This document shows, in pieces, positions 32,493 to 41,638 of a stretch of DNA of 47,508 nt. The stretch lies in NCBI GenBank assembly GCA_030150265.1, contig JASLGG010000006.1:1-47508 (forward strand), read 5' to 3'. The notes under the pieces were generated by a model. The model saw only the letters and a list, made by a program, of their open reading frames with translations, was not told the origin of the DNA and did not search any database. Source of the DNA: Protaetiibacter sp. Lineage in GTDB: Bacteria > Actinomycetota > Actinomycetes > Actinomycetales > Microbacteriaceae. A program made the translations under genes and the position numbers. The number at the start of each line of letters is the position of its first letter. Within the stretch, counting starts at the first letter, position 1.

Positions 32493-33254
32493 GTGAGCGG
32501 GCATTCCAAGTGGGCGACGACCAAGCACAAGAAGGCGGTCATCGACGCACGCCGTGCCAAGTCGTTCGCCAAGCTCATCAAGAACATCGAGGTCGCGGCC
32601 AAGATGGGCGGCGCCGACCTCGCCGGCAACCCGACGCTCTACGACGCGGTGCAGAAGGCCAAGAAGACCTCGGTGCCGAACGACAACATCGACCGCGCCA
32701 TCAAGCGCGGTGCGGGCATCTCGGGCGAGTCGGTCGACTACCAGAACATCATGTACGAGGCCTACGGCCCGAACGGCGTCGCGCTGCTCGTCGAGTGCCT
32801 CACCGACAACAAGAACCGCGCCGCCGCCGAGGTGCGCACGGCGCTGAGCCGCAACGGCGGCACGCTCGCCGACCCCGGCTCGGTGTCGTACAACTTCGCG
32901 CGCAAGGGCGTGATCTCGATCACGAAGGCCGACGGCATCACCGAGGACGCGATCCTCGAGGCCGTCATGGAGGCGGGCGTCGAGGACGTCGTCGACCAGG
33001 GCGGCGGCTTCGAGGTCATCACCGACCCGAGCGAGCTCGTCGCGGCCCGCACGGCGCTCCAGGCGGCGGGACTCGACTACGACTCGGCGGAGGCCGAGTT
33101 CGTGCCGAGCCTCAAGGTCGAGGTCGACGCCGAGACGGCGCGCAAGGTGTTCCGCATCATCGACGCGCTCGAGGACAGCGACGACGTGCAGAACGTCTTC
33201 AGCAACTTCGACATCCCGGCCGCGGTGCAGGCCGAGCTCGACGCCGAGGACTGA
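32493..33254 (+). CDS. yebC: YebC/PmpR family protein
   Basis: A 253-residue cytosolic YebC/TACO1-type protein. Members bind DNA or act on translating ribosomes to relieve polyproline stalls. The N-terminus SGHSKWATTKHKKAVIDARR is a near-invariant family signature; YEAYGPNGVALLVECLTDN and SRNGGTLADPGSVSYNF follow. The GTG start has GAGAGGAG 7 nt upstream. Lies directly before ruvCAB, the usual bacterial arrangement. Confidence 0.96.
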   Translation: MSGHSKWATTKHKKAVIDARRAKSFAKLIKNIEVAAKMGGADLAGNPTLYDAVQKAKKTSVPNDNIDRAIKRGAGISGESVDYQNIMYEAYGPNGVALLVECLTDNKNRAAAEVRTALSRNGGTLADPGSVSYNFARKGVISITKADGITEDAILEAVMEAGVEDVVDQGGGFEVITDPSELVAARTALQAAGLDYDSAEAEFVPSLKVEVDAETARKVFRIIDALEDSDDVQNVFSNFDIPAAVQAELDAED

Positions 33255-33279
33255 CGCCATCGCGGGCGGGACGCTGCGC

Positions 33280-33840
33280 GTGCTCGGGATCGACCCCGGG
33301 CTGACGCGCTGCGGCGTCGGCATCGTCGACGTGGCCGCCGACCGGCGGGTGGCGCTCGTGCACGTCGATGTCATCCGGACGCCCGCGGATGCGGAGCTGC
33401 CGCAGCGGCTGCTGGCCGTCTCCCTCGGGATCCGGGCGGCGCTCGAGGAGTTCGCCCCCGATGCCGTCGCCGTGGAGCGCGTCTTCGCGCAGCAGAACCT
33501 CCGCACAGTCATGGGAACCGCCCAGGCGAGCGGTATCGCGGTCGCGGAGGCCGCCGAGCGCGGCATCCCGGTCGCGTTGCACACTCCCAGCGAGGTGAAG
33601 GCCGCCCTGACCGGCTACGGAGCGGCCGACAAGGCGCAGGTCGGCGCGATGGTCGCGCGCGTGCTGGGCCTCGCCGAGCCGCCGCGGCCGGCGGATGCCG
33701 CCGACGCCCTCGCGATCGCGATCTGCCACGGCTGGCGCGGGGGAGCGACCGCACCGGACGCGGGAGCGAGCGGTGGCCTGACCCCGGCGCAACGGGCGTG
33801 GCGCGACGCCGAGAAGTCGGCCGCGAAACGTAGACTCTAG
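33280..33840 (+). CDS. ruvC: Holliday junction resolvase RuvC
   Basis: A 186-residue endonuclease that cuts four-way junctions during recombination repair, working with RuvAB. The catalytic acids align with E. coli: D5 in VLGIDPGLTRCG, E66 in VAVERVFAQQN, D139 and D142 in PADAADALAIAICH. The GTG at 33280 is the first usable start in frame, with GGCGGGA upstream; most homologues have one or two more N-terminal residues. The C-terminus is longer than E. coli by a Gly/Ala tail. Its last codons contain the ruvA -10 box. Confidence 0.95.
   Translation: MLGIDPGLTRCGVGIVDVAADRRVALVHVDVIRTPADAELPQRLLAVSLGIRAALEEFAPDAVAVERVFAQQNLRTVMGTAQASGIAVAEAAERGIPVALHTPSEVKAALTGYGAADKAQVGAMVARVLGLAEPPRPADAADALAIAICHGWRGGATAPDAGASGGLTPAQRAWRDAEKSAAKRRL
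33831..33836 (+). promoter_or_regulatory. Internal -10 box for ruvA inside ruvC
   Basis: TAGACT fits TANNNT and ends 7 nt before ATG 33844, inside the last codons of ruvC. A leaderless ruvAB transcript, independent of ruvC, is predicted. No LexA box is evident at this site. Confidence 0.45.
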
Positions 33841-33843
33841 AAC

Positions 33844-34451
33844 ATGATTTCGAGTGTCCGCGGCACGGTGCTGCATCTGGCGGGCGGATCGGCGGTCATC
33901 GAGGTCGGGGGCGTCGGCATGTCGGTCGCCCTCACACCCGATCACGCGCTGAGCCTGCGCACCGGTGCGGAGGCCTTCGTGCACACCGCGCTCATCGTGC
34001 GCGAAGACGATCTGAGCCTGTACGGCTTCGCCACCCGCGAGCAGCTCGAGCTCTTCGAGCTGCTGCGCGGCGTCTCGGGCGTGGGGCCGAAGTCGGCCCT
34101 CGGCGTGCTCGCGCAGCTGAGCCCCGACGAGATCGCGCGTGCGGTCGCCGCGGAGGACGACGCGCCGTTCCGCAAGGTCTCGGGCATCGGGCCGAAGACG
34201 GCGAAGCTCATCACGGTCTCGCTCGCGGGCAAGCTCACGGCGCCCGTCGCGATGCGCGCGGGATCGCCGGTCGTGGCACCGGATGCGGATGTCGTGGCTG
34301 CGCTCGTGGGCCTCGGCTGGCCGGAGCGCGCCGCGGCCGCCGCGGTCGAGGAGCTGCTGGCCGAGCTGGGCGACACCGCGCCGGCGGAGGTGCCGGCACT
34401 GCTGCGGCTCGCTCTCGGGCGGCTCGGACCGCAGCGTGCGGGGGTGCGCCG

Positions 34452-34455
<4 letters not shown>
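33844..34455 (+). CDS. ruvA: Holliday junction branch migration protein RuvA
   Basis: A 203-residue tetrameric junction-binding protein that recruits RuvB. Domain I starts MISSVRGTVLHLAGGSAVIEV; domain II has two helix-hairpin-helix motifs, GVSGVGPKSALGVLAQL and VSGIGPKTAKLITVSL; domain III, which contacts RuvB, is the C-terminal DADVVAALVGLGWPERAAAAA. The stop overlaps the ruvB start by 4 bp (GTGA), so the two are translated together. Confidence 0.96.
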
Positions 34456-35492
<1,037 letters not shown>

Positions 35493-35567
35493 TTCTCGGG
35501 ACTCGTAGAGCCCGTCCCCGGACGCCGCACGAGACCCCTGACATTCCCGGAAGGCCCTCATCCCCTC

Positions 35568-35966
35568 ATGGATAACTTCACGCTGATCCTGCTCGCCGTT
35601 GTCCTGGTGGTGATGATCTTCTTCACCTGGCGCAGCTCGCGGAAGCGCAAGGCCGACGCCGAGACGATGCAGAGCAAGCTGCAGCCCGGCGCGGAGATCA
35701 TGACGCAGCACGGCATCTTCGGCACGCTCGTCTCGATCGACGACGAGAAGAACGAGGCGATCGTCGAGACGACCCCCGGCACCAAGCTGCGCGTGCATCG
35801 CCAGACGATCGTGCGCGTGATCGACCCCGAGGAGCTCAGCCACGCCGACGAGGACGTCGTCGCGGAGGAGCCGGCCGAGGCCGACGCGAGCGGCGAGCCG
35901 GAGTTCGGCGAGCGCACCGAGAAGCCGAAGCGCACCCCGCGCTCGAAGCCGTCCGAGACCGAGTAG
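35568..35966 (+). CDS. yajC: Preprotein translocase subunit YajC
   Basis: A 132-residue accessory subunit of the Sec-SecDF complex. One N-terminal membrane helix (MDNFTLILLAVVLVVMIFFT) is followed by a basic stretch RRSSRKRKADAE-like region and the conserved cytoplasmic core QPGAEIMTQHGIFGTLVSID. The C-terminal 45 residues are acidic and disordered, an actinobacterial extension. The spacing to secD is 3 bp, so the three genes form one operon. Confidence 0.94.
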   Translation: MDNFTLILLAVVLVVMIFFTWRSSRKRKADAETMQSKLQPGAEIMTQHGIFGTLVSIDDEKNEAIVETTPGTKLRVHRQTIVRVIDPEELSHADEDVVAEEPAEADASGEPEFGERTEKPKRTPRSKPSETE

Positions 35967-35969
35967 CCG

Positions 35970-37694
35970 GTGGCCGCTCGGAACACGCCGGTCCGCAAGG
36001 CCTGGCGCGCACTCGGCTGGCTCGCCGGGATCATCGTGCTCCTCGTCGGCCTCAACACGGCCGGCGCGCTCTGGTGGGGCTGGGGGTGGGCGCCGAAGCT
36101 CGCGCTCGACCTCGAGGGCGGCACCCAGATCATCCTGACCCCGGTCCTCGAGGACGGCCAGACGGTCACCGAGGAGCAGCTCAAGCAGTCGGTCGAGATC
36201 ATCCGCAACCGCATCGACGCGGCGGGCACCTCGGAGTCGGAGATCACGACCCAGGGAGGCAACAAGATCGTCATCTCGCTGCCCGGCTCGCCCGACCAGG
36301 CCACGCGCGACCGCATCAGCCAGTCCGCGAGCATGGAGTTCCGTGCCGTGCTGCTCGCGGGCGACGGCACGACCGCGACGGTGTCGCCGAGCGCGACGCC
36401 GGGTGAGGAGGCCACCCCGACGCCCACGCCGGAGAGCACCCCCACGGTGGCGCCGACCGACGGCTCCGACCTCAACTGGGTCACCCCGGCGCTCCAGTCG
36501 GCGTACGACGCCTTCACGTGCGACAAGGTCGACGCGGCGGGCGCGAGCCGCGCCCCGGCGGCGGAGCCGCTCATCACCTGCGACGCCAAGGGCGGGAAGT
36601 ACCTGCTCGGCCCCGTCGAGGTGCAGGGTTCCTCGATCTCCGACGCCCAGGCGGGCATGAAGACCACCTCGACCGGTGCCACCACCGGTGAGTGGGTCGT
36701 CAACCTGAGCTTCGACTCCAAGGGCACCGAGGAGTTCGGCAAGGTCACGACGCGCCTCGTGGCGCTCACGGGCGACCGCAACCGCTTCGCGGTCGTGCTC
36801 GACGGCAAGGTCGTCATCGCGCCGTCGACCAACGTGGCGATCACCGACGGCCGCGCGGAGATCTCCGGGGGCTTCACGCAGGAGTCCGCGAAGGTGCTCG
36901 CCGATCAGCTCAAGTACGGCGCTCTGCCGGTGGGCTTCCACGTCGAGAGCAGCGACACGATCTCGGCCACCCTCGGCAAGACGCAGCTGCAGAGCGGACT
37001 CATCGCGGGCCTCATCGGCCTCGTGCTGGTGTTCATCTACTCGCTGTTCCAGTACCGGCTGCTCGGCACGGTCACGATCCTGTCGCTCGTGGTGGCGGGA
37101 GTCATCACCTACTTCGTGGTCAACATCATGTCGTGGCGCGAGGGGTACCGCCTCTCGCTCGCGGGCGTCGCGGGACTCATCGTGGCGATCGGCTTCACGG
37201 CCGACTCGTTCATCGTGTACTTCGAGCGCATCCGCGACGAGCTGCGCGACGGCCGCGGACTCGTCGGCGCCGTCGAGGCGGGCTGGAAGCGCGCGCTCCG
37301 CACGGTGCTCGCGGCCAAGAGCGTCAACCTGCTCTCGGCGGTGATCCTGTTCGTGCTGGCCGTCGGATCGGTGCGCGGCTTCGCGCTGACGCTCGGCGTC
37401 ACGACGGTCATCGACGTCGTCATCGTCATCCTGTTCACCCATCCGATGCTGCAGCTGCTCGCGACGACCCGGTTCTTCTCGAGCGGGCATCCGGCGACCG
37501 GACTCGATCCGACGGCCCTCGGAGCGGTCTACCGCGGTCGTGCCGAGTTCCGTCTCTCGACCGAGGCTCGCCGTGCCGGTGCGAGCCGTGAGGCGGAGCG
37601 TCGCCAGACGATCGCGGAGCGCAAGGCCGCCGAGCTCGAGGCGGCGAACGGCGCGAAGAACAGCAGCTCGAACGGGAAGAAGGGGGCACGCTGA
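35970..37694 (+). CDS. secD: Protein translocase subunit SecD
   Basis: A 574-residue membrane subunit that uses the proton gradient to help secreted proteins leave the Sec channel. The signature KLALDLEGGTQIILTP follows TM1; the large outside P1 domain contains SVEIIRNRIDAAGTSESEI. A Pro/Thr-rich low-complexity stretch lies at residues 132-166 within P1. RND helices follow with LAGVAGLIVAIGFTADSF and VYFERIRDELRDGRGL. The C-terminus is a charged cytoplasmic tail (AERRQTIAERKAAELE). The GTG start is 3 bp after yajC; the stop overlaps secF by 1 bp (TGATG). Confidence 0.96.
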   Translation: MAARNTPVRKAWRALGWLAGIIVLLVGLNTAGALWWGWGWAPKLALDLEGGTQIILTPVLEDGQTVTEEQLKQSVEIIRNRIDAAGTSESEITTQGGNKIVISLPGSPDQATRDRISQSASMEFRAVLLAGDGTTATVSPSATPGEEATPTPTPESTPTVAPTDGSDLNWVTPALQSAYDAFTCDKVDAAGASRAPAAEPLITCDAKGGKYLLGPVEVQGSSISDAQAGMKTTSTGATTGEWVVNLSFDSKGTEEFGKVTTRLVALTGDRNRFAVVLDGKVVIAPSTNVAITDGRAEISGGFTQESAKVLADQLKYGALPVGFHVESSDTISATLGKTQLQSGLIAGLIGLVLVFIYSLFQYRLLGTVTILSLVVAGVITYFVVNIMSWREGYRLSLAGVAGLIVAIGFTADSFIVYFERIRDELRDGRGLVGAVEAGWKRALRTVLAAKSVNLLSAVILFVLAVGSVRGFALTLGVTTVIDVVIVILFTHPMLQLLATTRFFSSGHPATGLDPTALGAVYRGRAEFRLSTEARRAGASREAERRQTIAERKAAELEAANGAKNSSSNGKKGAR

Positions 37695-38710
37695 TGGCCG
37701 GTCCGTTCCAGCGTCTCGGCAACGACCTCTACACGGGTGCCCGCGGCATCGACTTCGTCGGCAAGCGGCGCATCTGGTTCACGATCGCCGCCGTGCTCAT
37801 CGCGCTCTCGGTCGCGGTGCCGTTCATCCGCGGCGCGGGCGACTTCGGTGCCGGCTTCAACTTCGGCATCGAGTTCCGCGGCGGCTCGCAGTTCCTCGTG
37901 TCGGACATCCCGGAGTCGAAGCTCCCGGTCGACACCGCGCTCGCCGAGAAGGCCGTGCACGGCGTGGTCTCGCAGGCGGTGGCGCGCATCAGCGTCGTCG
38001 GTCAGAACGGCGTGCGGGTGCAGACCGACACCCTGAGCGACACGGAGACCCAGAAGGTGACGGCGAGCCTCCAGGAGGCCTACGGCACGGAGTCGGTGTC
38101 GTCGTCGTTCATCGGCGCCACCTGGGGTGCGGACATCACCGACAGCGCCCTTCGCGCCCTCCTGGTGTTCGTGGCCCTCGCGCTCGTGTTCATGGCGCTG
38201 TACTTCCGCACCTGGAAGATGTCGATCGCGGCGATCGTCAAGCTGCTCCACGACGTGGTGCTGACGGTGGGCGTCTACGCGGCCACGGGCTGGGAGATCA
38301 CCCCGGCAGCCGTCATCGGCTTCCTGACGATCCTGGGCTACTCGCTCTACGACACCGTCGTGGTCTTCGACAAGATCCGCGAGAACACCGCGGAGCTCGG
38401 CGACGACTCGATGCGCACCTTCGGCGAAGCGGTCAACCTGGCCGTCAACCAGACGCTCGTGCGCTCGATCAACACGGGTGTCGTGGCGGCGCTGCCGGTC
38501 GCGGCGATCCTCTTCATCGGCGCGTTCGTGCTGGGCGCCGACACGCTGCGCGACATCTCGCTCGCACTGCTGGTCGGGACCATCGTGGGAACCTACTCGA
38601 CGCCCGCGTTCGGCGCGCCGCTGTACTCGATCTTCCGTGAGCACGAGCCGCTCATCGCGAAGCGCGACGCCCGGGTGCGCCAGCGCCGGGGCGACCTCGT
38701 CGCGAGCTGA
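37694..38710 (+). CDS. secF: Protein translocase subunit SecF
   Basis: A 338-residue partner of SecD. After a cytoplasmic N-terminus and TM1 it has FNFGIEFRGGSQFLVS, the P4 domain, and the RND core VIGFLTILGYSLYDTVVVFD followed by KIRENTAELGDDSM. SecF sequence NQTLVRSINTGVVAALPV is typical. The start ATG overlaps the secD stop by 1 bp, ensuring balanced translation. A hairpin just after the stop probably ends the operon. Confidence 0.96.
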   Translation: MAGPFQRLGNDLYTGARGIDFVGKRRIWFTIAAVLIALSVAVPFIRGAGDFGAGFNFGIEFRGGSQFLVSDIPESKLPVDTALAEKAVHGVVSQAVARISVVGQNGVRVQTDTLSDTETQKVTASLQEAYGTESVSSSFIGATWGADITDSALRALLVFVALALVFMALYFRTWKMSIAAIVKLLHDVVLTVGVYAATGWEITPAAVIGFLTILGYSLYDTVVVFDKIRENTAELGDDSMRTFGEAVNLAVNQTLVRSINTGVVAALPVAAILFIGAFVLGADTLRDISLALLVGTIVGTYSTPAFGAPLYSIFREHEPLIAKRDARVRQRRGDLVAS

Positions 38711-38711
38711 G

Positions 38712-38728
38712 CCGGACGGGTCCGTCCG
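38712..38728 (+). terminator. Hairpin after secF
   Basis: CGGACGG (38713-38719) and CCGTCCG (38722-38728) form a tight perfect stem a few bases past the secF stop. No U-tract follows. It sits just before the relA -10 box. Confidence 0.45.
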
Positions 38729-38735
38729 TCCCTCC

Positions 38736-38741
38736 TAGAAT
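38736..38741 (+). promoter_or_regulatory. -10 box of relA
   Basis: TAGAAT is a strong TANNNT match 19 nt before the start codon. The short leader contains AGGAGGG as a ribosome-binding site. Confidence 0.5.
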
Positions 38742-38760
38742 CGATCCAGGAGGGCGCAGC

Positions 38761-41013
38761 ATGAGCACCGAGACGCAGAGCACGGCGTCGCGGCGCGCCC
38801 TGCTGCCGCGGCTGTTCTCGCGCGCGCAGCCGACGGGCGCCGTCGACCGGCTGCTCAAGACGGTGCGCTCGCACCATCCGAAGGCCGACCTCGCGCTCAT
38901 CGAGCGCGCCTACACGGCGGCGGAGCGCGCCCACGACGGGCAGACCCGACGCAGCGGCGAGCCGTACATCACGCACCCGGTGGCGGTCGCGCAGATCCTG
39001 GCGGATCTCGGGATCGGGCCGAAGACGATCGCGGCGGCCCTGCTGCACGACACCGTCGAGGACACCGAGTACACGCTCGACATGCTGCGCGCCGACTTCG
39101 GCGACGAGATCGCGATGCTCGTCGACGGCGTCACCAAGCTCGACAAGCTCAAGTACGGCGACTCGGCGCAGGCGGAGACGGTGCGCAAGATGGTCGTGGC
39201 GATGTCGAAGGACATCCGCGTGCTCATCATCAAGCTCGCCGATCGCCTGCACAACGCCCGCACCTGGGGCTTCGTGCCGCAGGAGTCGGCCGCGCGCAAG
39301 GCGCAGGAGACGCTCGAGATCTACGCGCCCCTCGCGCACCGCCTCGGCATCCAGACCATCAAGTGGGAGCTCGAGGACCTCAGCTTCGCGGTGCTCTACC
39401 CGAAGCTCTACGTCGAGATCGAGAGCCTCGTGCGGGATCGCACGCCGCAGCGCGAGGAGTTCGTGCAGCAGGTGATCGACGCGGTGAACGAGGACCTCCG
39501 CGCCGCGCGCATCAAGGGGCAGGTCGTGGGGCGCCCCAAGCAGTACTACTCGATCTACCAGAAGATGGTGCTGCGGGGTCGCGAGTTCGACGAGATCTAC
39601 GACCTCGTCGGCATCCGCGTCCTCGTCAACTCGATCCGGGACTGCTACGCGGTGCTCGGGGCGATCCACGCGCGGTGGAACCCCGTTCCGGGGCGGTTCA
39701 AGGACTACATCGCGACGCCGAAGTTCAACCTCTACCAGTCGCTGCACACGACCGTGATCGGCCCCCAGGGGCGCGCCGTCGAGATCCAGATCCGCACCCA
39801 CGAGATGCACGAGCGCGCCGAGTACGGCGTCGCGGCGCACTGGGCGTACAAGGAGCGGATGGCGACCGGTCGCAGCGACGACAAGGCGCTGCAGGCCGGA
39901 ACCGAGATGGCCTGGCTCGCCCACATCAGCGACTGGCAGGCCGAGACCTCGGACCCGGGGGAGTTCCTCGACAACCTGCGCTTCGAGATCGGGGCGAAGG
40001 AGGTCTACGTCTTCACGCCGCAGGGCAAGGTGATCGGCCTGCCCGCGGGCGCGACCCCGGTCGACTTCGCCTATGCCGTGCACACCGAGATCGGCCACCG
40101 CACGATGGGCGCCAAGGTCAACGGGCGGCTCGTGCCGCTCGAGAGCGCTCTGAACTCGGGCGACGTGGTCGAGATCTTCACCTCGAAGAACCCGGATGCC
40201 GGTCCCAGCCAGGACTGGCTCGCCTTCGTGAAGTCCGCCCGCGCGCGCAACAAGATCCGCGGCTGGTTCACGAAGGAGCGGCGGGAGGAGGCGGTCGAGC
40301 AGGGCAAGGAGTCGATCGCCCGGGCGATGCGCAAGCAGAACCTGCCGCTCCAGAAGCTCATGAACCAGGACGTCGTGAACGGCGTGGCCGCTCAGATGCG
40401 CTACGAGGGCGTCGAGGCGCTCTACGCCGCGGTGGGCGAGGGCCACGTCTCGACGCAGTCGGTGATCGAGAAGGTGCTGGCCTCCCTCCACACCGAGGCG
40501 GAGGCCGACGAGGAGACGCTGACGTTCACGCCCCGGTCGCGCGGGCGGGCTCTGCGTCCGAGCGACTCCGGCGTGCTCGTGCGCGGCGCCCCCGACATCC
40601 TCGTGAAGCTCGCGAAGTGCTGCACGCCGGTGCCGGGCGACGACATCGTCGGGTTCGTGACCCGCGGGGCCGGGGTGTCGGTGCACCGCACCGACTGCGT
40701 CAACGTCGCGAGCCTCCAGAACGAGCCCGACCGGATGATCGAGGTGCAGTGGGCCCCGACCTCGTCGAGCGTCTTCCTCGTGCAGATCCAGATCGAGGCG
40801 CTCGACCGCTCCGGGCTCCTGTCGGATGTCACGCGCGTGCTCTCGGAGCACCACGTGAACATCCTGTCGGCGACCGTCTCGACCTCGAGCGATCGGCTGG
40901 CCCTCAGCCGGTTCGTGTTCGAGATGGGCGACACGACGCACCTGGACCGGCTGCTCAACGCCGTGCGCCGCATCGACGCGGTCTACGACGTGTACCGCGT
41001 CAACTCCGGCTGA
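38761..41013 (+). CDS. relA: Bifunctional (p)ppGpp synthetase/hydrolase Rel
   Basis: A 750-residue stringent-response enzyme. The HD hydrolase domain has AALLHDTVEDTEYT (H96, D97); the synthetase domain has GRPKQYYSIYQKM and the RFKD motif at 312-315 that marks bifunctional Rel/SpoT-type enzymes rather than EXDD RelA. The regulatory half has a TGS domain (VYVFTPQGKVIGLPAGATP), a helical region, a zinc-finger/conserved-cysteine domain (KLAKCCTPVPGDD, C620 and C621) and a C-terminal ACT domain. The gene has its own -10 box and GGAGG. The 3' end overlaps the opposite-strand gene by 14 bp. Confidence 0.97.
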   Translation: MSTETQSTASRRALLPRLFSRAQPTGAVDRLLKTVRSHHPKADLALIERAYTAAERAHDGQTRRSGEPYITHPVAVAQILADLGIGPKTIAAALLHDTVEDTEYTLDMLRADFGDEIAMLVDGVTKLDKLKYGDSAQAETVRKMVVAMSKDIRVLIIKLADRLHNARTWGFVPQESAARKAQETLEIYAPLAHRLGIQTIKWELEDLSFAVLYPKLYVEIESLVRDRTPQREEFVQQVIDAVNEDLRAARIKGQVVGRPKQYYSIYQKMVLRGREFDEIYDLVGIRVLVNSIRDCYAVLGAIHARWNPVPGRFKDYIATPKFNLYQSLHTTVIGPQGRAVEIQIRTHEMHERAEYGVAAHWAYKERMATGRSDDKALQAGTEMAWLAHISDWQAETSDPGEFLDNLRFEIGAKEVYVFTPQGKVIGLPAGATPVDFAYAVHTEIGHRTMGAKVNGRLVPLESALNSGDVVEIFTSKNPDAGPSQDWLAFVKSARARNKIRGWFTKERREEAVEQGKESIARAMRKQNLPLQKLMNQDVVNGVAAQMRYEGVEALYAAVGEGHVSTQSVIEKVLASLHTEAEADEETLTFTPRSRGRALRPSDSGVLVRGAPDILVKLAKCCTPVPGDDIVGFVTRGAGVSVHRTDCVNVASLQNEPDRMIEVQWAPTSSSVFLVQIQIEALDRSGLLSDVTRVLSEHHVNILSATVSTSSDRLALSRFVFEMGDTTHLDRLLNAVRRIDAVYDVYRVNSG

Positions 41014-41542
41014 GCGCCTCTCGCAGACGCGCCGCGGCGCGGTGCTTGCCCGCGAGGTTGCGCCCTCGTTCCATCGCGGCGATCGCCTCGGGCAGCCCGA
41101 ACGGGCCCGTCTCGGCGAGCCGCCGCACCGCATCCGCGTCGGCGGGCGCGAACGGCTCGCGGAACCGGGCGAGGTCGAGCGCGGTGCGCAACGGGCTCGT
41201 GACGGGGATGCGTCCGAGCCGGATCAGGTCGTCCGGGTGCACGACGCTCTCGACGACGTGCAGGCCGTCCGCACGGGCAGGACGCCACCGCGCGGAGAGG
41301 TCGACGAGGTATTCGCGACGCGTCGGCACCGTGTGCACGGCACCCCAGATCCAGGCGGCGGTGGCGAGTGCGGGGATGAGCCGCGGAGGATACCCCTGCA
41401 TCGACGCGGCGGCGCGCGTCGCCGGGGCGTCGGGGATGCCGATCGACACGTGCGCGCCACCGAGCAGATAGCTCTCGCCGTCGAACCGCGTGGCCTGGAG
41501 CTCCTCGACCGGAAGCCCCTCGAGAAGAGGGAAGGCGTTCAT
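41000..41542 (-). CDS. AbiEi-antitoxin-like hypothetical protein
   Basis: A 180-residue cytosolic protein resembling, by overall pattern, the many actinobacterial orphan proteins labelled type IV toxin-antitoxin AbiEi family: an ALATAAWIWGAVHTVPTRREY core, RADGLHVVESVVHPDDL, then IPVTSPLRTALDLARF and a basic helical C-terminus. The N-terminal winged helix typical of AbiEi is not obvious. No AbiEii toxin gene is adjacent. ATG 41542 is preferred; ATG 41602 would add 20 polar residues. Convergent with relA (14-bp overlap). Role unknown. Confidence 0.65.
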   Translation of the reverse strand: MNAFPLLEGLPVEELQATRFDGESYLLGGAHVSIGIPDAPATRAAASMQGYPPRLIPALATAAWIWGAVHTVPTRREYLVDLSARWRPARADGLHVVESVVHPDDLIRLGRIPVTSPLRTALDLARFREPFAPADADAVRRLAETGPFGLPEAIAAMERGRNLAGKHRAAARLREALSRS

Positions 41543-41638
41543 CCGTTCAGGATGCGCGTACCGCCCGTCGTCGGAGGCCGATCGTGGCGGATCGGTGCAC
41601 AACCCGCCCTGTGGACGACGCCGGCCGCGTCAGGCGAC

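Noticed and set aside
33831..33850. LexA/SOS box before ruvA
   Set aside because: No GAAC-N4-GTTC or similar dyad is visible near the ruvA start.
41000..41602. Complete AbiE toxin-antitoxin pair
   Set aside because: Neither neighbour (rel, DUF349) is a nucleotidyltransferase toxin.
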